From CAWANF01 sp963783355 (GTDB lineage Bacteria > Bacteroidota > Rhodothermia > Balneolales > DATFMH01): 64,000 nucleotides of DNA. Position 1 is the stretch's first letter; each line of letters starts with the position of its first letter. The notes beneath the pieces are model-generated. The model saw only the letters and a program-made list of their open reading frames with translations. It searched no databases and had not been told where the DNA came from. The position numbers and the translations under genes are program-made. The stretch lies in contig CAWANF010000002.1 in assembly GCA_963783355.1 (NCBI GenBank), positions 372,001-436,000 of the forward strand, written 5' to 3'. Below are positions 8,731 through 16,134 of this stretch, piece by piece.

Positions 8731-10980
8731 TTAATTCCAGTTTCGATACTGATCTTTATAAAGGCCTATCTTTTCAAACGGTATTCTTTTGAATCCTTTT
8801 AATTTTTTGTACACAATGGAATTGTCTTTCAATTGAAAATTAAGATGATCTTTATCAAAAAATCCGGGATCTTTTTGAGTTACATAATTATTAACCATCT
8901 CAAACTGTGCATGTGGAGAGGTCAGACGCAGGGATTCCGGGCAATTATAAACCACATTCCATTCCATAACATTTCCTTTGGGCCGCATGCCATAATACGT
9001 TTTTCCATCAGGCATCAGTTTAAGATAATTTTGTAAGTCCGGGTATTGAATACTGTAAGGTGGTTTATAAATATCGACCATCTTCGTTAAACGGTTCCGA
9101 TATATTCCATTTTTACCGAAAAATTCATCTACGGAGTTTTTTGCAAAATCGTAGAACATCGACTTAAGATGAACGGCGGGTCCGTATGAGGAAATAAACA
9201 TATTATTCTTCACGGAAATATCCTGCCCTGAGTTACTGTAGACCGTTCCGTAGGTTGCCACTTTATAAAAAACATTGCCATAGATCTGGACATCGCAGGA
9301 ACCATCATCGACATAAACTCCCATGACCATACGATCTTTGCGACCGATATGATGAAAGAAATTATAACGGACAATATCACCGCGGCTGCTGGGATCACGC
9401 CCGGTATACCAGGGGGAAGTATCATCCGAATTCATTGAAACATCATGAATGATATTGTACTCAAATAGATGATTATTTCCATTCACATAAATCCCTTCAT
9501 AACCCGAATTATAAATCACATTATGCGAAACGATATTGCCGTCGCCGTCGACATCAATTCCGGCAAATAAAAACTTATTTCGACGATTATAGTCATGAAT
9601 CCGGCAATTTTCTACAAAAGATCCTCCGGGAATCAAGTCTTTCTTACTTCCTCCACTTACATAAACACCCCCGGAACCCGTGTAATAAATATCACAGGAC
9701 TGTACGCCCTGATGTTTTCCGGCGTGACGATCCCAAACCGAATTATTATATAAATGGGTAATCAAATCGCCTATCTTTTCGCTGACAGCCCGGCCTTCAT
9801 AACCCTGTCCACTGATTCCGGAATGCCCGGGAACCGGCTCCGAGCCCTTTCCCATCAAGATGCCAATGGTTCCCAGATCACGGATGATGCATCCGGCAAT
9901 CAGATTGCTTTCACCCCGTTCAATATAAATGCCCATCCCACGCGCATTTTCAATAATAAGATTACGTATGACTATATGTGAAGCCCCCATTAACGAAATT
10001 AACGGTTTTTCCATCATAGAGACCATAATTCTCGAGCCTTCCATCTTATCCGGCGGCCAGAAATAAAGGATTCCTGTATCGCGATCGAGGTAATATTCCC
10101 CGGGATCATCTAATTCATCCAGAATATTCAATGCCACATATTGCTGATACGGCATACCGCTTCCCAAACCGTAAATTGTGGCCGTTGCAAGGGTAATCTC
10201 ATGCTTAACGGTATCAATATTTTTAACGTGAATAATGTCATCTGCATACCCCCACTTAAAAGTGCCCTGAAGCCAGACATCCTTCAATCCAGCCCACTTA
10301 GATTCTTCGGGATCCGTGTACATAAAAGTACCACCCCGATTTGAATAATCTCCATAACGAGGTATCGATCCAGGGTCGATCACTTTTCCTACTGCTATTT
10401 CCCCTAAATTCGGATAACGAGCAAGCTGCATAGGCCGGTTATTGAAAAATAACTCCAGCGGAGCCGCGACAACCGGACGGGAATGACCATACTGCTTGAG
10501 TTCACCATAGTTCGTAATCCCCAAATCTTTTAAATTCACCTGTAAAACATGCGTTTTTGCGTTGGTATCCAGATGTTTTAATATCTTTTCATCATGAACC
10601 GGTTTGAAAGCCGTCCATGGTATTTCCGGTCCGCCCATAATATGTACTTTTTCACCCGGTACGGATCTATAAACTACCGGATTTTTCGAAGACCCAGAAT
10701 CCAGGCTGTCGAGATGGAAAGTTTTGGTAAACCGATAGTCTCCCCCATTCACCCAAACCGTGACGCCATAATCATGACCATTTCGTTTTAATATATTCCT
10801 GACGGCATCCCTGGCTTTTTCAAATGTTGCGAAAGGTTCTTCCTTCGTTCCTGGCCAGGTATCGTTTCCGTTGTTTGCGATATAAAAATCATGTTGCGCC
10901 ACGGCCGGTTGTATGCTGGATATAAACAACACAACGGTCATGAACAACATCAAAATCAATGATGTTCTTTTTGTATTCAT
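8731..10980 (-). CDS. Secreted right-handed parallel beta-helix protein (GH141-like architecture)
   Basis: The frame is open from a TTG at 10989, but the ATG at 10980 is the more natural start and gives 749 residues. A signal peptide of about 28 residues ends at 'AVAQ'. Then comes 'FYIANNGNDTWPGTKEEPFATFEKARDAVR', the classic entry of secreted pectate-lyase-like helices, followed by an inserted beta-sandwich segment ('PMQLARYPN...YLDRDTGILYFWPP') and about 12 PbH1 coils rich in 'NVIYNSGYEGIYVNGNNH'-type turns. This order is what I know from GH141-like and related plant-polysaccharide enzymes. No catalytic residues can be assigned safely. It sits upstream of the sialidase-like gene on the same strand, in a carbohydrate island. 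Confidence 0.78.
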   Translation of the reverse strand: MNTKRTSLILMLFMTVVLFISSIQPAVAQHDFYIANNGNDTWPGTKEEPFATFEKARDAVRNILKRNGHDYGVTVWVNGGDYRFTKTFHLDSLDSGSSKNPVVYRSVPGEKVHIMGGPEIPWTAFKPVHDEKILKHLDTNAKTHVLQVNLKDLGITNYGELKQYGHSRPVVAAPLELFFNNRPMQLARYPNLGEIAVGKVIDPGSIPRYGDYSNRGGTFMYTDPEESKWAGLKDVWLQGTFKWGYADDIIHVKNIDTVKHEITLATATIYGLGSGMPYQQYVALNILDELDDPGEYYLDRDTGILYFWPPDKMEGSRIMVSMMEKPLISLMGASHIVIRNLIIENARGMGIYIERGESNLIAGCIIRDLGTIGILMGKGSEPVPGHSGISGQGYEGRAVSEKIGDLITHLYNNSVWDRHAGKHQGVQSCDIYYTGSGGVYVSGGSKKDLIPGGSFVENCRIHDYNRRNKFLFAGIDVDGDGNIVSHNVIYNSGYEGIYVNGNNHLFEYNIIHDVSMNSDDTSPWYTGRDPSSRGDIVRYNFFHHIGRKDRMVMGVYVDDGSCDVQIYGNVFYKVATYGTVYSNSGQDISVKNNMFISSYGPAVHLKSMFYDFAKNSVDEFFGKNGIYRNRLTKMVDIYKPPYSIQYPDLQNYLKLMPDGKTYYGMRPKGNVMEWNVVYNCPESLRLTSPHAQFEMVNNYVTQKDPGFFDKDHLNFQLKDNSIVYKKLKGFKRIPFEKIGLYKDQYRNWN

Positions 10981-11220
10981 TGGATTCAATTAGATTTGTG
11001 ACACGACTAATTGTCTGTTACCTAATATGTAAAAAGTTCCTGATAAAAGGTATGAACATTTTCGGTAATATATTGAAATAGCTCATTTTACCCTCCTATG
11101 GGTAGAAAACCTTTGGCTTCACACTATATTCTTAAATCAAAATATCTTGCGTAAATTGGTATCCAAATTGAAATTTTCAAGCAGACGAGCAACAAGAGTC
11201 CAAAATTCAAGAGAATTATT

Positions 11221-11628
11221 ATGAAGATTACGATAGACCGAATTGACGATAACACGCATATGAAAGCAATAAATGAGGATGGCAATACCATCCATATTGA
11301 TGGTGCACCGGAAAATTCACAAGGTGTACGACCAATGCAGCTTTTATTAATGGCCGTTGGAAGTTGCAGTGCTATCGATGTTATCGGGATTTTAAAAAAA
11401 CAAAAACAGCCTCTTGATGATATTAAAATTGAAGTTGAAGGCGAGCGGAAAAAAAACGGCACCTTTTCTCTATTCAAAAAAATTCATATTCATTACAAAT
11501 TTTATGGCAACATAGATGAAAAAAAGGCGGAGCGTGCGATTAACCTTTCTTTAGATAAATATTGTTCGGTTTCAAAAACACTGGAGAAAACCGCCGAGAT
11601 TTCACATAGTTTTTCTATTAATGTGTAA
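11221..11628 (+). CDS. OsmC-family peroxiredoxin-like protein
   Basis: At 135 residues this is the size of short OsmC/YhfA-like proteins. The two family cysteines are visible: one in 'AVGSCSAIDV' on the long central helix (about residue 44) and one in 'LDKYCSVSKTL' (about residue 117). The substrate-side 'G..PMQLLLMAVGSC' segment is typical. OsmC proteins reduce organic hydroperoxides with the paired cysteines. It stands alone and converges on the multicopper oxidase gene. Confidence 0.88.
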   Translation: MKITIDRIDDNTHMKAINEDGNTIHIDGAPENSQGVRPMQLLLMAVGSCSAIDVIGILKKQKQPLDDIKIEVEGERKKNGTFSLFKKIHIHYKFYGNIDEKKAERAINLSLDKYCSVSKTLEKTAEISHSFSINV

Positions 11629-11645
11629 ATATTAGTCATAAAAAC

Positions 11646-11690
11646 AGGGCAACCAACTCAATAATCCATTCGCACAGAATCGGTTACCCT
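11646..11690. terminator. Possible bidirectional terminator between osmC-like and oxidase genes
   Basis: AGGGCAACC at 11646-11654 can pair with GGTTACCCT at 11682-11690 (one mismatch), with a 27-base loop, between two convergent genes. The T-rich stretch that follows on the plus side is only moderate, so this is tentative. Confidence 0.35.
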
Positions 11691-11772
11691 ATAAGGTTTT
11701 AATTTTGATAGTTTAGTAAATATTCAGGTTGAATCTTTTTAACCAAACAAAACAGACTGATTTTTTCGCTTT

Positions 11773-14169
11773 TTATTTAATTAGGACCATTTTTCTATTC
11801 TGGATCAAATTTCCTGATTTAAGCTGATAGATATACACACCGCTGGTCACTTTGGAACCAACCTCATTTGTAGCATCCCATCGAACAGAATGTTCACCGG
11901 AGGTATAATTATCATTAACGAGTGTTTTTACCAGTTGTCCCAGGACATTAAATATTCTCAACTCAACCTTACTGTCTGCCGGAATATTAAAATGGATTTC
12001 AGTAGTTGGGTTAAATGGATTTGGATAATTTTGATCTAACGAGAATTTTCCTGGTTTTTGATCTGCGGCCAGCATGACGGCACCATCCCTGGATTTAGCC
12101 AGAAGTCGCGATGGATTCGCTGTTACTTTATAAGGCCTCATCATCTCATTGTCTTCATGATCTATAATATGGCAATGCCAGACATAACCCGGACCTTCAC
12201 TTGGATCGAATGCAAACAACTGCTGGCTGGCGGGAGTTGATATTGGCATATCGGTTGGCGCCCACCTGACTACTACGGTTGTCACCTCGCCGGGATACAT
12301 AATGAACGTATCTTTCCAACCCATTTCATTAACATTAGCCGGCTTAACAGGACCTTGCAGAAATGGTGTAACAGCAGGATTTCCGCCGACCGCTCCATCA
12401 GCGTTTGGTGTATTGTAACCATTTTGCGGCCCCATTCCGGGAACTGCCGTGTATATTTTGAGATATTTGTTTAGATTGAATTTTTGTCGGCTAACCAATT
12501 GAAACTGAACCAGGTGCAGGTGTATTGGATGAGCATCGGCTGTCAGGTTTATAATTTGCCACACTTCCGATGTTCCTTCTGTCGGTGTTTCGGTTACCCC
12601 TAATCCGGCAGCAGCTCCATTACCATCAAATGGTGTGTTATTAACCAATACTTCTAACGGGCCGCCCGGACCGATCACTTCATTAAGTGTTAACTGACGG
12701 GTCTTGGCCGGGGTGACATTTATTCCACCCGCAAAATTCGTCAGTTTGACGAGAGGTGTCGTTCTCAATGCTGCAGGCAATAAGCTATTATCAGCACCTT
12801 GCAATTGTCCATTAACCACAAACTGCATAATGTGCCCAACCGTATTGCCGTTCGGAGGAGCTCCATTGGGATAAGGTGCATTTCCTGTATTTTTAAGATT
12901 CCATTCAGTATTCGGAACTCCTGTGAAATCTATAACAACATCGACGCGCTCGCCGGGACCAATTACAAGTTTATTTCCCAAATTATGATCGATGGCAACC
13001 GGGGCATCCAATAAACCACCATCAGTACCTATCTGGTAGATAACCGGCCCATTTTTGGCGCCACCACCTTGCCCCTGGAGATATAACTCATAAAAACGGG
13101 CATTAGAACCATTGAGTATATGGAAACGATATTTTCTCGGTGCCACACTTAAATATGGCCATGTCTTACCATTTACGGTAATGATATCACCAACGAACTC
13201 AGGTGACCAGTATGGATGATCCGCCTGGTTGGGAGGTAATATCGGGAAATACAATTGGCCATTGGTATCAAACATGCGATCCTGAATCACAACTTCTATA
13301 TCAGGACGATATGCCGCCCCACTGGGATTTCCGGTTACACGATCAATCTCCTGGACCATATTATCACCGGACCATCCGGGAAGATGAAGTGCATCTTCGG
13401 CATCATCTTTAAGGAAATAAAATCCGGCTAAACCGGCATAGACATTAAGCCGGGTCGCCCCCATCACATGATCATGAAACCAGAGTGTTGCACCTTCCTG
13501 TGTATTTACATACTGATAATTGTTGGTGTTTATTCCATTTTGCCATGAAGGGCCGACTTTTTGATTCCCGGGTGTGTACCAGGCATCGGGACCGCCATCG
13601 TATAATGATGAAACTTCCGCTCCATGTAAATGGACAACCGTAGGCGGTGCTCCGTTATAAACAGACATAGATCTACCCATTCCATTCGGGTCTGCCCAGC
13701 GCAGAGTTTGATCTACTGTCAGGCCTACATTAGCATAGGTTTCACCATACAAATCATTTTCGTAAGTCACCTGCAAGGGAACTCCTCGTTTCGCTACAAT
13801 GGTGTGTGCCGGCCACAACGGGCCATATGTGTTCGTTCCGTCCAGAATTTGATATGCCCACACTTTTGTGAGCCCGACTCCAGGGGTTATCCCTATTGTG
13901 CCACCGTTCAGTACGGTACCTGTGGAAAGCGCTACCTGTTGATGTGGCAACATTTTTACGGTAATTGGTGTGCCTGTTGTAGCATCTACACGTGCGCCGG
14001 GATAGGCAAAATGTGGCAGCGGATCCACAAACTGTGGTACACTTTTGGGATTTAGGGCAACCTGGTTTGAACCGGGCACTTGCGCTTTCAGCCAATTAAC
14101 AGATAGCAGAATAAGACTGCATGTAAATGCAAATACAGATATATTTCTCTTGTGAATGTTCGTTTTCAT
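11773..14169 (-). CDS. Secreted multicopper oxidase with T9SS C-terminal sorting domain
   Basis: The start is set at ATG 14169, because AGGAGG lies five bases before it; an upstream in-frame ATG at 14199 lacks this. The 798-residue product has a signal peptide and three cupredoxin domains. Copper ligands are all present: HLHG at about 180, FHDH at 231, HPIHLH at 547 and HCHIIDHEDNEM at 665, the last giving the type 1 Cys-His pair and axial Met. It is therefore a CotA/bilirubin-oxidase-like enzyme oxidising phenols, metals or bilirubin-like substrates. Residues about 715-798 are a FlgD-like sorting domain (NYPNPFNPTTEI), so it should be exported by type IX secretion. It stands alone, with a long AT-rich upstream region. 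Confidence 0.93.
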   Translation of the reverse strand: MKTNIHKRNISVFAFTCSLILLSVNWLKAQVPGSNQVALNPKSVPQFVDPLPHFAYPGARVDATTGTPITVKMLPHQQVALSTGTVLNGGTIGITPGVGLTKVWAYQILDGTNTYGPLWPAHTIVAKRGVPLQVTYENDLYGETYANVGLTVDQTLRWADPNGMGRSMSVYNGAPPTVVHLHGAEVSSLYDGGPDAWYTPGNQKVGPSWQNGINTNNYQYVNTQEGATLWFHDHVMGATRLNVYAGLAGFYFLKDDAEDALHLPGWSGDNMVQEIDRVTGNPSGAAYRPDIEVVIQDRMFDTNGQLYFPILPPNQADHPYWSPEFVGDIITVNGKTWPYLSVAPRKYRFHILNGSNARFYELYLQGQGGGAKNGPVIYQIGTDGGLLDAPVAIDHNLGNKLVIGPGERVDVVIDFTGVPNTEWNLKNTGNAPYPNGAPPNGNTVGHIMQFVVNGQLQGADNSLLPAALRTTPLVKLTNFAGGINVTPAKTRQLTLNEVIGPGGPLEVLVNNTPFDGNGAAAGLGVTETPTEGTSEVWQIINLTADAHPIHLHLVQFQLVSRQKFNLNKYLKIYTAVPGMGPQNGYNTPNADGAVGGNPAVTPFLQGPVKPANVNEMGWKDTFIMYPGEVTTVVVRWAPTDMPISTPASQQLFAFDPSEGPGYVWHCHIIDHEDNEMMRPYKVTANPSRLLAKSRDGAVMLAADQKPGKFSLDQNYPNPFNPTTEIHFNIPADSKVELRIFNVLGQLVKTLVNDNYTSGEHSVRWDATNEVGSKVTSGVYIYQLKSGNLIQNRKMVLIK

Positions 14170-14174
14170 CGTAT

Positions 14175-14180
14175 CCTCCT
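14175..14180 (-). promoter_or_regulatory. Ribosome-binding site fixing the oxidase start
   Basis: AGGAGG on the minus strand is five bases upstream of ATG 14169 and decides between two in-frame ATGs. Confidence 0.8.
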
Positions 14181-14841
14181 GTTTAAAATAATCCTCCATA
14201 ATTATTTTTTTACCCAGGCAAATGCATGGTATTTAAAGCGGGATTTAATGGATATTCATTGGCATACCTCCTTTATGAATGGTTATCAGACATACTCTTC
14301 CCCATTGAATTCTGACACGAATCAAAAATTGCTGGAATGTATAAGAATGAAATGAACAGACTGGTACTAATGAGCTCTCTTTATGAATGTAAAACTCAAA
14401 AACACTAGACTCATGTTATTTCATGTGAAATGAGTTCTGCGAAAACCGCTATAGTCATCAGTATATGTTACTATTAACTCATAACAGAGTTTCCTGATTT
14501 AAAATGAGACCAGAAGGTGCTACGCTTACTCGATCAGGTTTTAGAAATGATTTAAGTAAAGAATAATTTTGTGATACTTATATTCCTTTACTCATTTTCG
14601 TGGTTGAAATGTTACTACTCATCAAGATTACATCTCATCATAACTATCATTGACTTTCAAGATGTATAGTCAAGATTTCCATTCTCAAGTAATGCAACTA
14701 AACACATCCTCCAATACAGAGACCTCATTATTTGATACGAAATGAGCGCTCTGTGTATAATGTAAAACATAAATAATATACTTATGTTTAATTTTTTCAT
14801 ATACTTATGTAGCTAGTGATTGGAAATATTTTTTAACTGTT
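14181..14841. other. AT-rich gene-free region with diverged internal repeats
   Basis: I see no convincing gene in these 661 bases. Two diverged segments share a pattern: one around 14368-14415 (TGAGCTCTCT, then AATGTAAAAC, then CTCATGTT) and one around 14743-14788 (TGAGCGCTCT, then AATGTAAAAC, then CTTATGTT). They are in the same orientation and about 370 bp apart. They lie upstream of the multicopper oxidase and could hold its promoter, but no canonical promoter is obvious. Confidence 0.5.
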
Positions 14842-14849
14842 TTTCGGGA

Positions 14850-14865
14850 TAACAGCCGCATGCTC
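14850..14865 (-). repeat. 16-bp anticodon-arm direct repeat, distal copy
   Basis: GAGCATGCGGCTGTTA (minus strand) is the anticodon-arm segment of the neighbouring tRNA-Asn. It recurs at 15237-15252, 15624-15639 and, within the intact tRNA, 15998-16013. Each non-tRNA copy overlaps the stop codon of a GIY-YIG gene. Confidence 0.9.
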
Positions 14866-15118
14866 ACAGCTCGATCTCACCGCTGATCACCCGTTCGGTC
14901 ATTGTTCGGCTTTTCCAGCGTTTCAATTTCTGTTCAGCAGCCAACGCCTCCTTTTTGGTTTCGTATCCTTTCTTCCAGACCAGCTTCCAGGGACGGTACC
15001 GGCTGGTGAATCCCGTCTCTTTGGTATTGTGATATTCCAGACGGTTTTCCGGATTCTGTGACATTCCCCGATAATATCTATCTCCGCTTTCCGAATACAG
15101 GATGTAGACGTAGTACAT
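14864..15118 (-). CDS. Small GIY-YIG nuclease, copy 1
   Basis: The start is ATG 15118, five bases after GGAGG; a GTG four codons upstream overlaps that site and is unlikely. The 84-residue protein is a stand-alone GIY-YIG domain of the UvrC/UPF0213 type. The 'GIY' strand is YVY (residues 3-5), the 'YIG' position is YRG (16-18), the catalytic Arg is Arg26 in NRLEYHN, and the metal-binding Glu is Glu62 in AEQKLKRWK. All core residues are present, so it may be an active single-strand or site-specific nuclease. Its TGA overlaps the first bases of a tRNA anticodon-arm repeat. Only about 25 bases separate the upstream terminator from its ribosome-binding site, so expression may depend on read-through of the tRNA terminator. 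Confidence 0.88.
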   Translation of the reverse strand: MYYVYILYSESGDRYYRGMSQNPENRLEYHNTKETGFTSRYRPWKLVWKKGYETKKEALAAEQKLKRWKSRTMTERVISGEIEL

Positions 15119-15144
15119 GAAATCCTCCACTCACTTCCCTAAAT

Positions 15145-15180
15145 AAAAAAAGGACGGCAACAATTTCGTTACTGTCCTTT
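15145..15180 (-). terminator. Terminator in tandem unit 1/2 junction
   Basis: On the minus strand AAAGGAC and GTCCTTT flank a roughly 20-base loop region and are followed by seven T. It is the same sequence that follows the intact tRNA-Asn. Confidence 0.85.
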
Positions 15181-15189
15181 AATTTGGCC

Positions 15190-15205
15190 CCCGACAGCGG
15201 TCGGG
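15190..15205. repeat. Palindrome CCCGA-N6-TCGGG (a)
   Basis: CCCGA and TCGGG arms flank CAGCGG. It replaces the T-stem 3' strand and acceptor strand of the tRNA-Asn copy. Confidence 0.9.
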
Positions 15206-15219
15206 GCTCGAACCTACAT

Positions 15220-15235
15220 CCCGAACGCTTTCGGG
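15220..15235. repeat. Palindrome CCCGA-N6-TCGGG (b)
   Basis: CCCGA and TCGGG arms flank ACGCTT, extended by one A-T pair on each side and nearly so by another. It replaces the anticodon 3' stem and variable region of the tRNA-Asn copy. Confidence 0.9.
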
Positions 15236-15250
15236 ATAACAGCCGCATGC

Positions 15251-15505
15251 TCACAGCTCGATCTCACCGCTGATCACCCGTTCGGTCATTGTTCGGCTTT
15301 TCCAGCGTTTCAATTTCTGTTCAGCAGCCAACGCCTCCTTTTTGGTTTCGTATCCTTTCTTCCAGACCAGCTTCCAGGGACGGTACCGGCTGGTGAATCC
15401 CGTCTCTTTGGTATTGTGATATTCCAGACGGTTTTCCGGATTCTGTGACATTCCCCGATAATATCTATCTCCGCTTTCCGAATACAGGATGTAGACGTAG
15501 TACAT
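15251..15505 (-). CDS. Small GIY-YIG nuclease, copy 2
   Basis: Identical in protein sequence to copy 1 (84 residues from ATG 15505), including YVY, YRG, Arg26 and Glu62. It has the same GGAGG site and the same overlap of its stop codon with the anticodon-arm repeat at 15237-15252. It lies between two tRNA fragments. Confidence 0.88.
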   Translation of the reverse strand: MYYVYILYSESGDRYYRGMSQNPENRLEYHNTKETGFTSRYRPWKLVWKKGYETKKEALAAEQKLKRWKSRTMTERVISGEIEL

Positions 15506-15531
15506 GAAATCCTCCACTCACTTCCCTAAAT

Positions 15532-15567
15532 AAAAAAAGGACGGCAACAATTTCGTTACTGTCCTTT
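15532..15567 (-). terminator. Terminator in tandem unit 2/3 junction
   Basis: Exact copy of the hairpin at 15145-15180, 387 bp further on. Confidence 0.85.
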
Positions 15568-15571
15568 AATT

Positions 15572-15639
15572 TGGCCCCCGACAGCGGTCGGGGCTCGAAC
15601 CTACATCCCGAACGCTTTCGGGATAACAGCCGCATGCTC
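15572..15639 (-). pseudogene. tRNA-Asn 3' fragment carrying two palindromes, copy B
   Basis: Exact copy of the fragment at 15185-15252, with palindromes at 15577-15592 and 15607-15622. It lies between GIY-YIG copies 2 and 3. Confidence 0.88.
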
Positions 15640-15892
15640 ACAGCTCGATCTCACCGCTGATCACCCGTTCGGTCATTGTTCGGCTTTTCCAGCGTTTCAA
15701 TTTCTGTTCAGCAGTCAACGCCTCCTTTTTGGTTTCGTATCCTTTCTTCCAGACCAGCTTCCAGGGACGGTACCGGCTGGTGAATCCCGTCTCTTTGGTA
15801 TTGTGATATTCCAGACGGTTTTCCGGATTCTGTGACATTCCCCGATAATATCTATCTCCGCTTTCCGAATACAGGATGTAGACGTAGTACAT
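15638..15892 (-). CDS. Small GIY-YIG nuclease, copy 3 (tRNA-proximal)
   Basis: This copy is identical to the others except for Ala60 changed to Thr by one base at 15715, just before the catalytic Glu62. It starts at ATG 15892 after GGAGG. It is the copy directly downstream of the intact tRNA-Asn and its terminator, and is the best candidate for the founding or expressed member. Confidence 0.88.
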   Translation of the reverse strand: MYYVYILYSESGDRYYRGMSQNPENRLEYHNTKETGFTSRYRPWKLVWKKGYETKKEALTAEQKLKRWKSRTMTERVISGEIEL

Positions 15893-15918
15893 GAAATCCT
15901 CCACTCACTTCCCTAAAT

Positions 15919-15954
15919 AAAAAAAGGACGGCAACAATTTCGTTACTGTCCTTT
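15919..15954 (-). terminator. tRNA-Asn terminator
   Basis: The stem AAAGGAC/GTCCTTT with a T tract begins four bases after the encoded CCA of the tRNA. It would end the tRNA transcript before the GIY-YIG gene. Confidence 0.85.
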
Positions 15955-15958
15955 AATT

Positions 15959-16033
15959 TGGCTCCCCGGGTAGGACTCGAACCTACAACCCTGCGGTTAA
16001 CAGCCGCATGCTCTGCCATTGAGCTACCGAGGA
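15959..16033 (-). tRNA. tRNA-Asn (anticodon GTT), CCA encoded
   Basis: The minus strand folds as a standard cloverleaf. The acceptor pairs TCCTCGG with CCGGGGA (one T-G pair), followed by discriminator G and CCA. The D arm is GCTC/GAGC, the anticodon stem TGCGG/CCGCA with loop CTGTTAA (anticodon GTT), and the T arm GTAGG/CCTAC with loop TTCGAGT. It is intact and the only complete copy in the window. It is the first element, in transcription order, of the GIY-YIG array. Confidence 0.96.
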
Positions 16034-16090
16034 ATGGCTTTCTTTAAAAAAGTTCAATAAATCAATTTTCACCAAACCCCAAACCTACAT

Positions 16091-16106
16091 CCCGAACGCT
16101 TTCGGG
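16091..16106. repeat. Palindrome CCCGA-N6-TCGGG (c)
   Basis: Same core as palindrome (b), CCCGA-ACGCTT-TCGGG, at the equivalent position of the second tRNA copy. Confidence 0.88.
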
Positions 16107-16118
16107 ATAACAGCTACT

Positions 16119-16134
16119 CCCGACCTCTGTCGGG
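16119..16134. repeat. Palindrome CCCGA-N6-TCGGG (d)
   Basis: CCCGA-CCTCTG-TCGGG, replacing the D-loop/anticodon 5' stem of the second tRNA copy. Arms match the other palindromes but the centre differs. Confidence 0.88.

Larger units (their letters stand above)
14842..15228 (-). repeat. 387-bp tandem unit 1 of the GIY-YIG/tRNA array
   Basis: This unit is identical to the next one (15229-15615) as far as I can compare by eye. On the minus strand it reads: tRNA-Asn 3' fragment with two palindromes, hairpin terminator, ribosome-binding site, GIY-YIG gene, then the next tRNA anticodon-arm sequence. Its outer edge falls inside a palindrome: only the TCGGG arm (14844-14848) is kept, and the sequence beyond is unrelated AT-rich DNA. 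Confidence 0.93.
15185..15252 (-). pseudogene. tRNA-Asn 3' fragment carrying two palindromes, copy A
   Basis: From the anticodon arm to the CCA this follows the intact tRNA-Asn (GAGCATGCGGCTGTTA, GTAGGTTCGAG, GCCA). Two segments are replaced: the anticodon 3' stem/variable region by a palindrome at 15220-15235, and the T-stem/acceptor strand by a palindrome at 15190-15205. The 5' half of the tRNA is absent and is replaced by the end of a GIY-YIG gene. It cannot fold as a tRNA. Confidence 0.88.
15229..15615 (-). repeat. 387-bp tandem unit 2 of the GIY-YIG/tRNA array
   Basis: Unit 2 has the same content and the same period as unit 1. No base difference between units 1 and 2 was seen, which implies a very recent duplication, gene conversion or an assembly repeat. 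Confidence 0.93.
15616..15962 (-). repeat. Tandem unit 3, truncated where it enters the intact tRNA-Asn
   Basis: This stretch matches units 1 and 2 over 347 bp apart from one base at 15715. It stops matching at 15963, exactly where the fragments carry a palindrome and this copy carries normal tRNA sequence. Confidence 0.93.

Noticed and set aside
13630..14095. Overlapping open frames on both strands of the oxidase gene
   Set aside because: The multicopper oxidase frame holds all copper ligands; the others have no family features and no ribosome-binding site.
15185..15252. Additional functional tRNA genes in the tandem units
   Set aside because: The acceptor 5' strand and D arm are missing, and the anticodon 3' stem and T/acceptor strand are replaced by palindromes, so no cloverleaf can form.
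14842..16033. CRISPR array or insertion sequence
   Set aside because: The repeats are 387 bp, contiguous, contain a gene and a tRNA fragment, and lack unique spacers. There is no transposase and there are no terminal inverted repeats.
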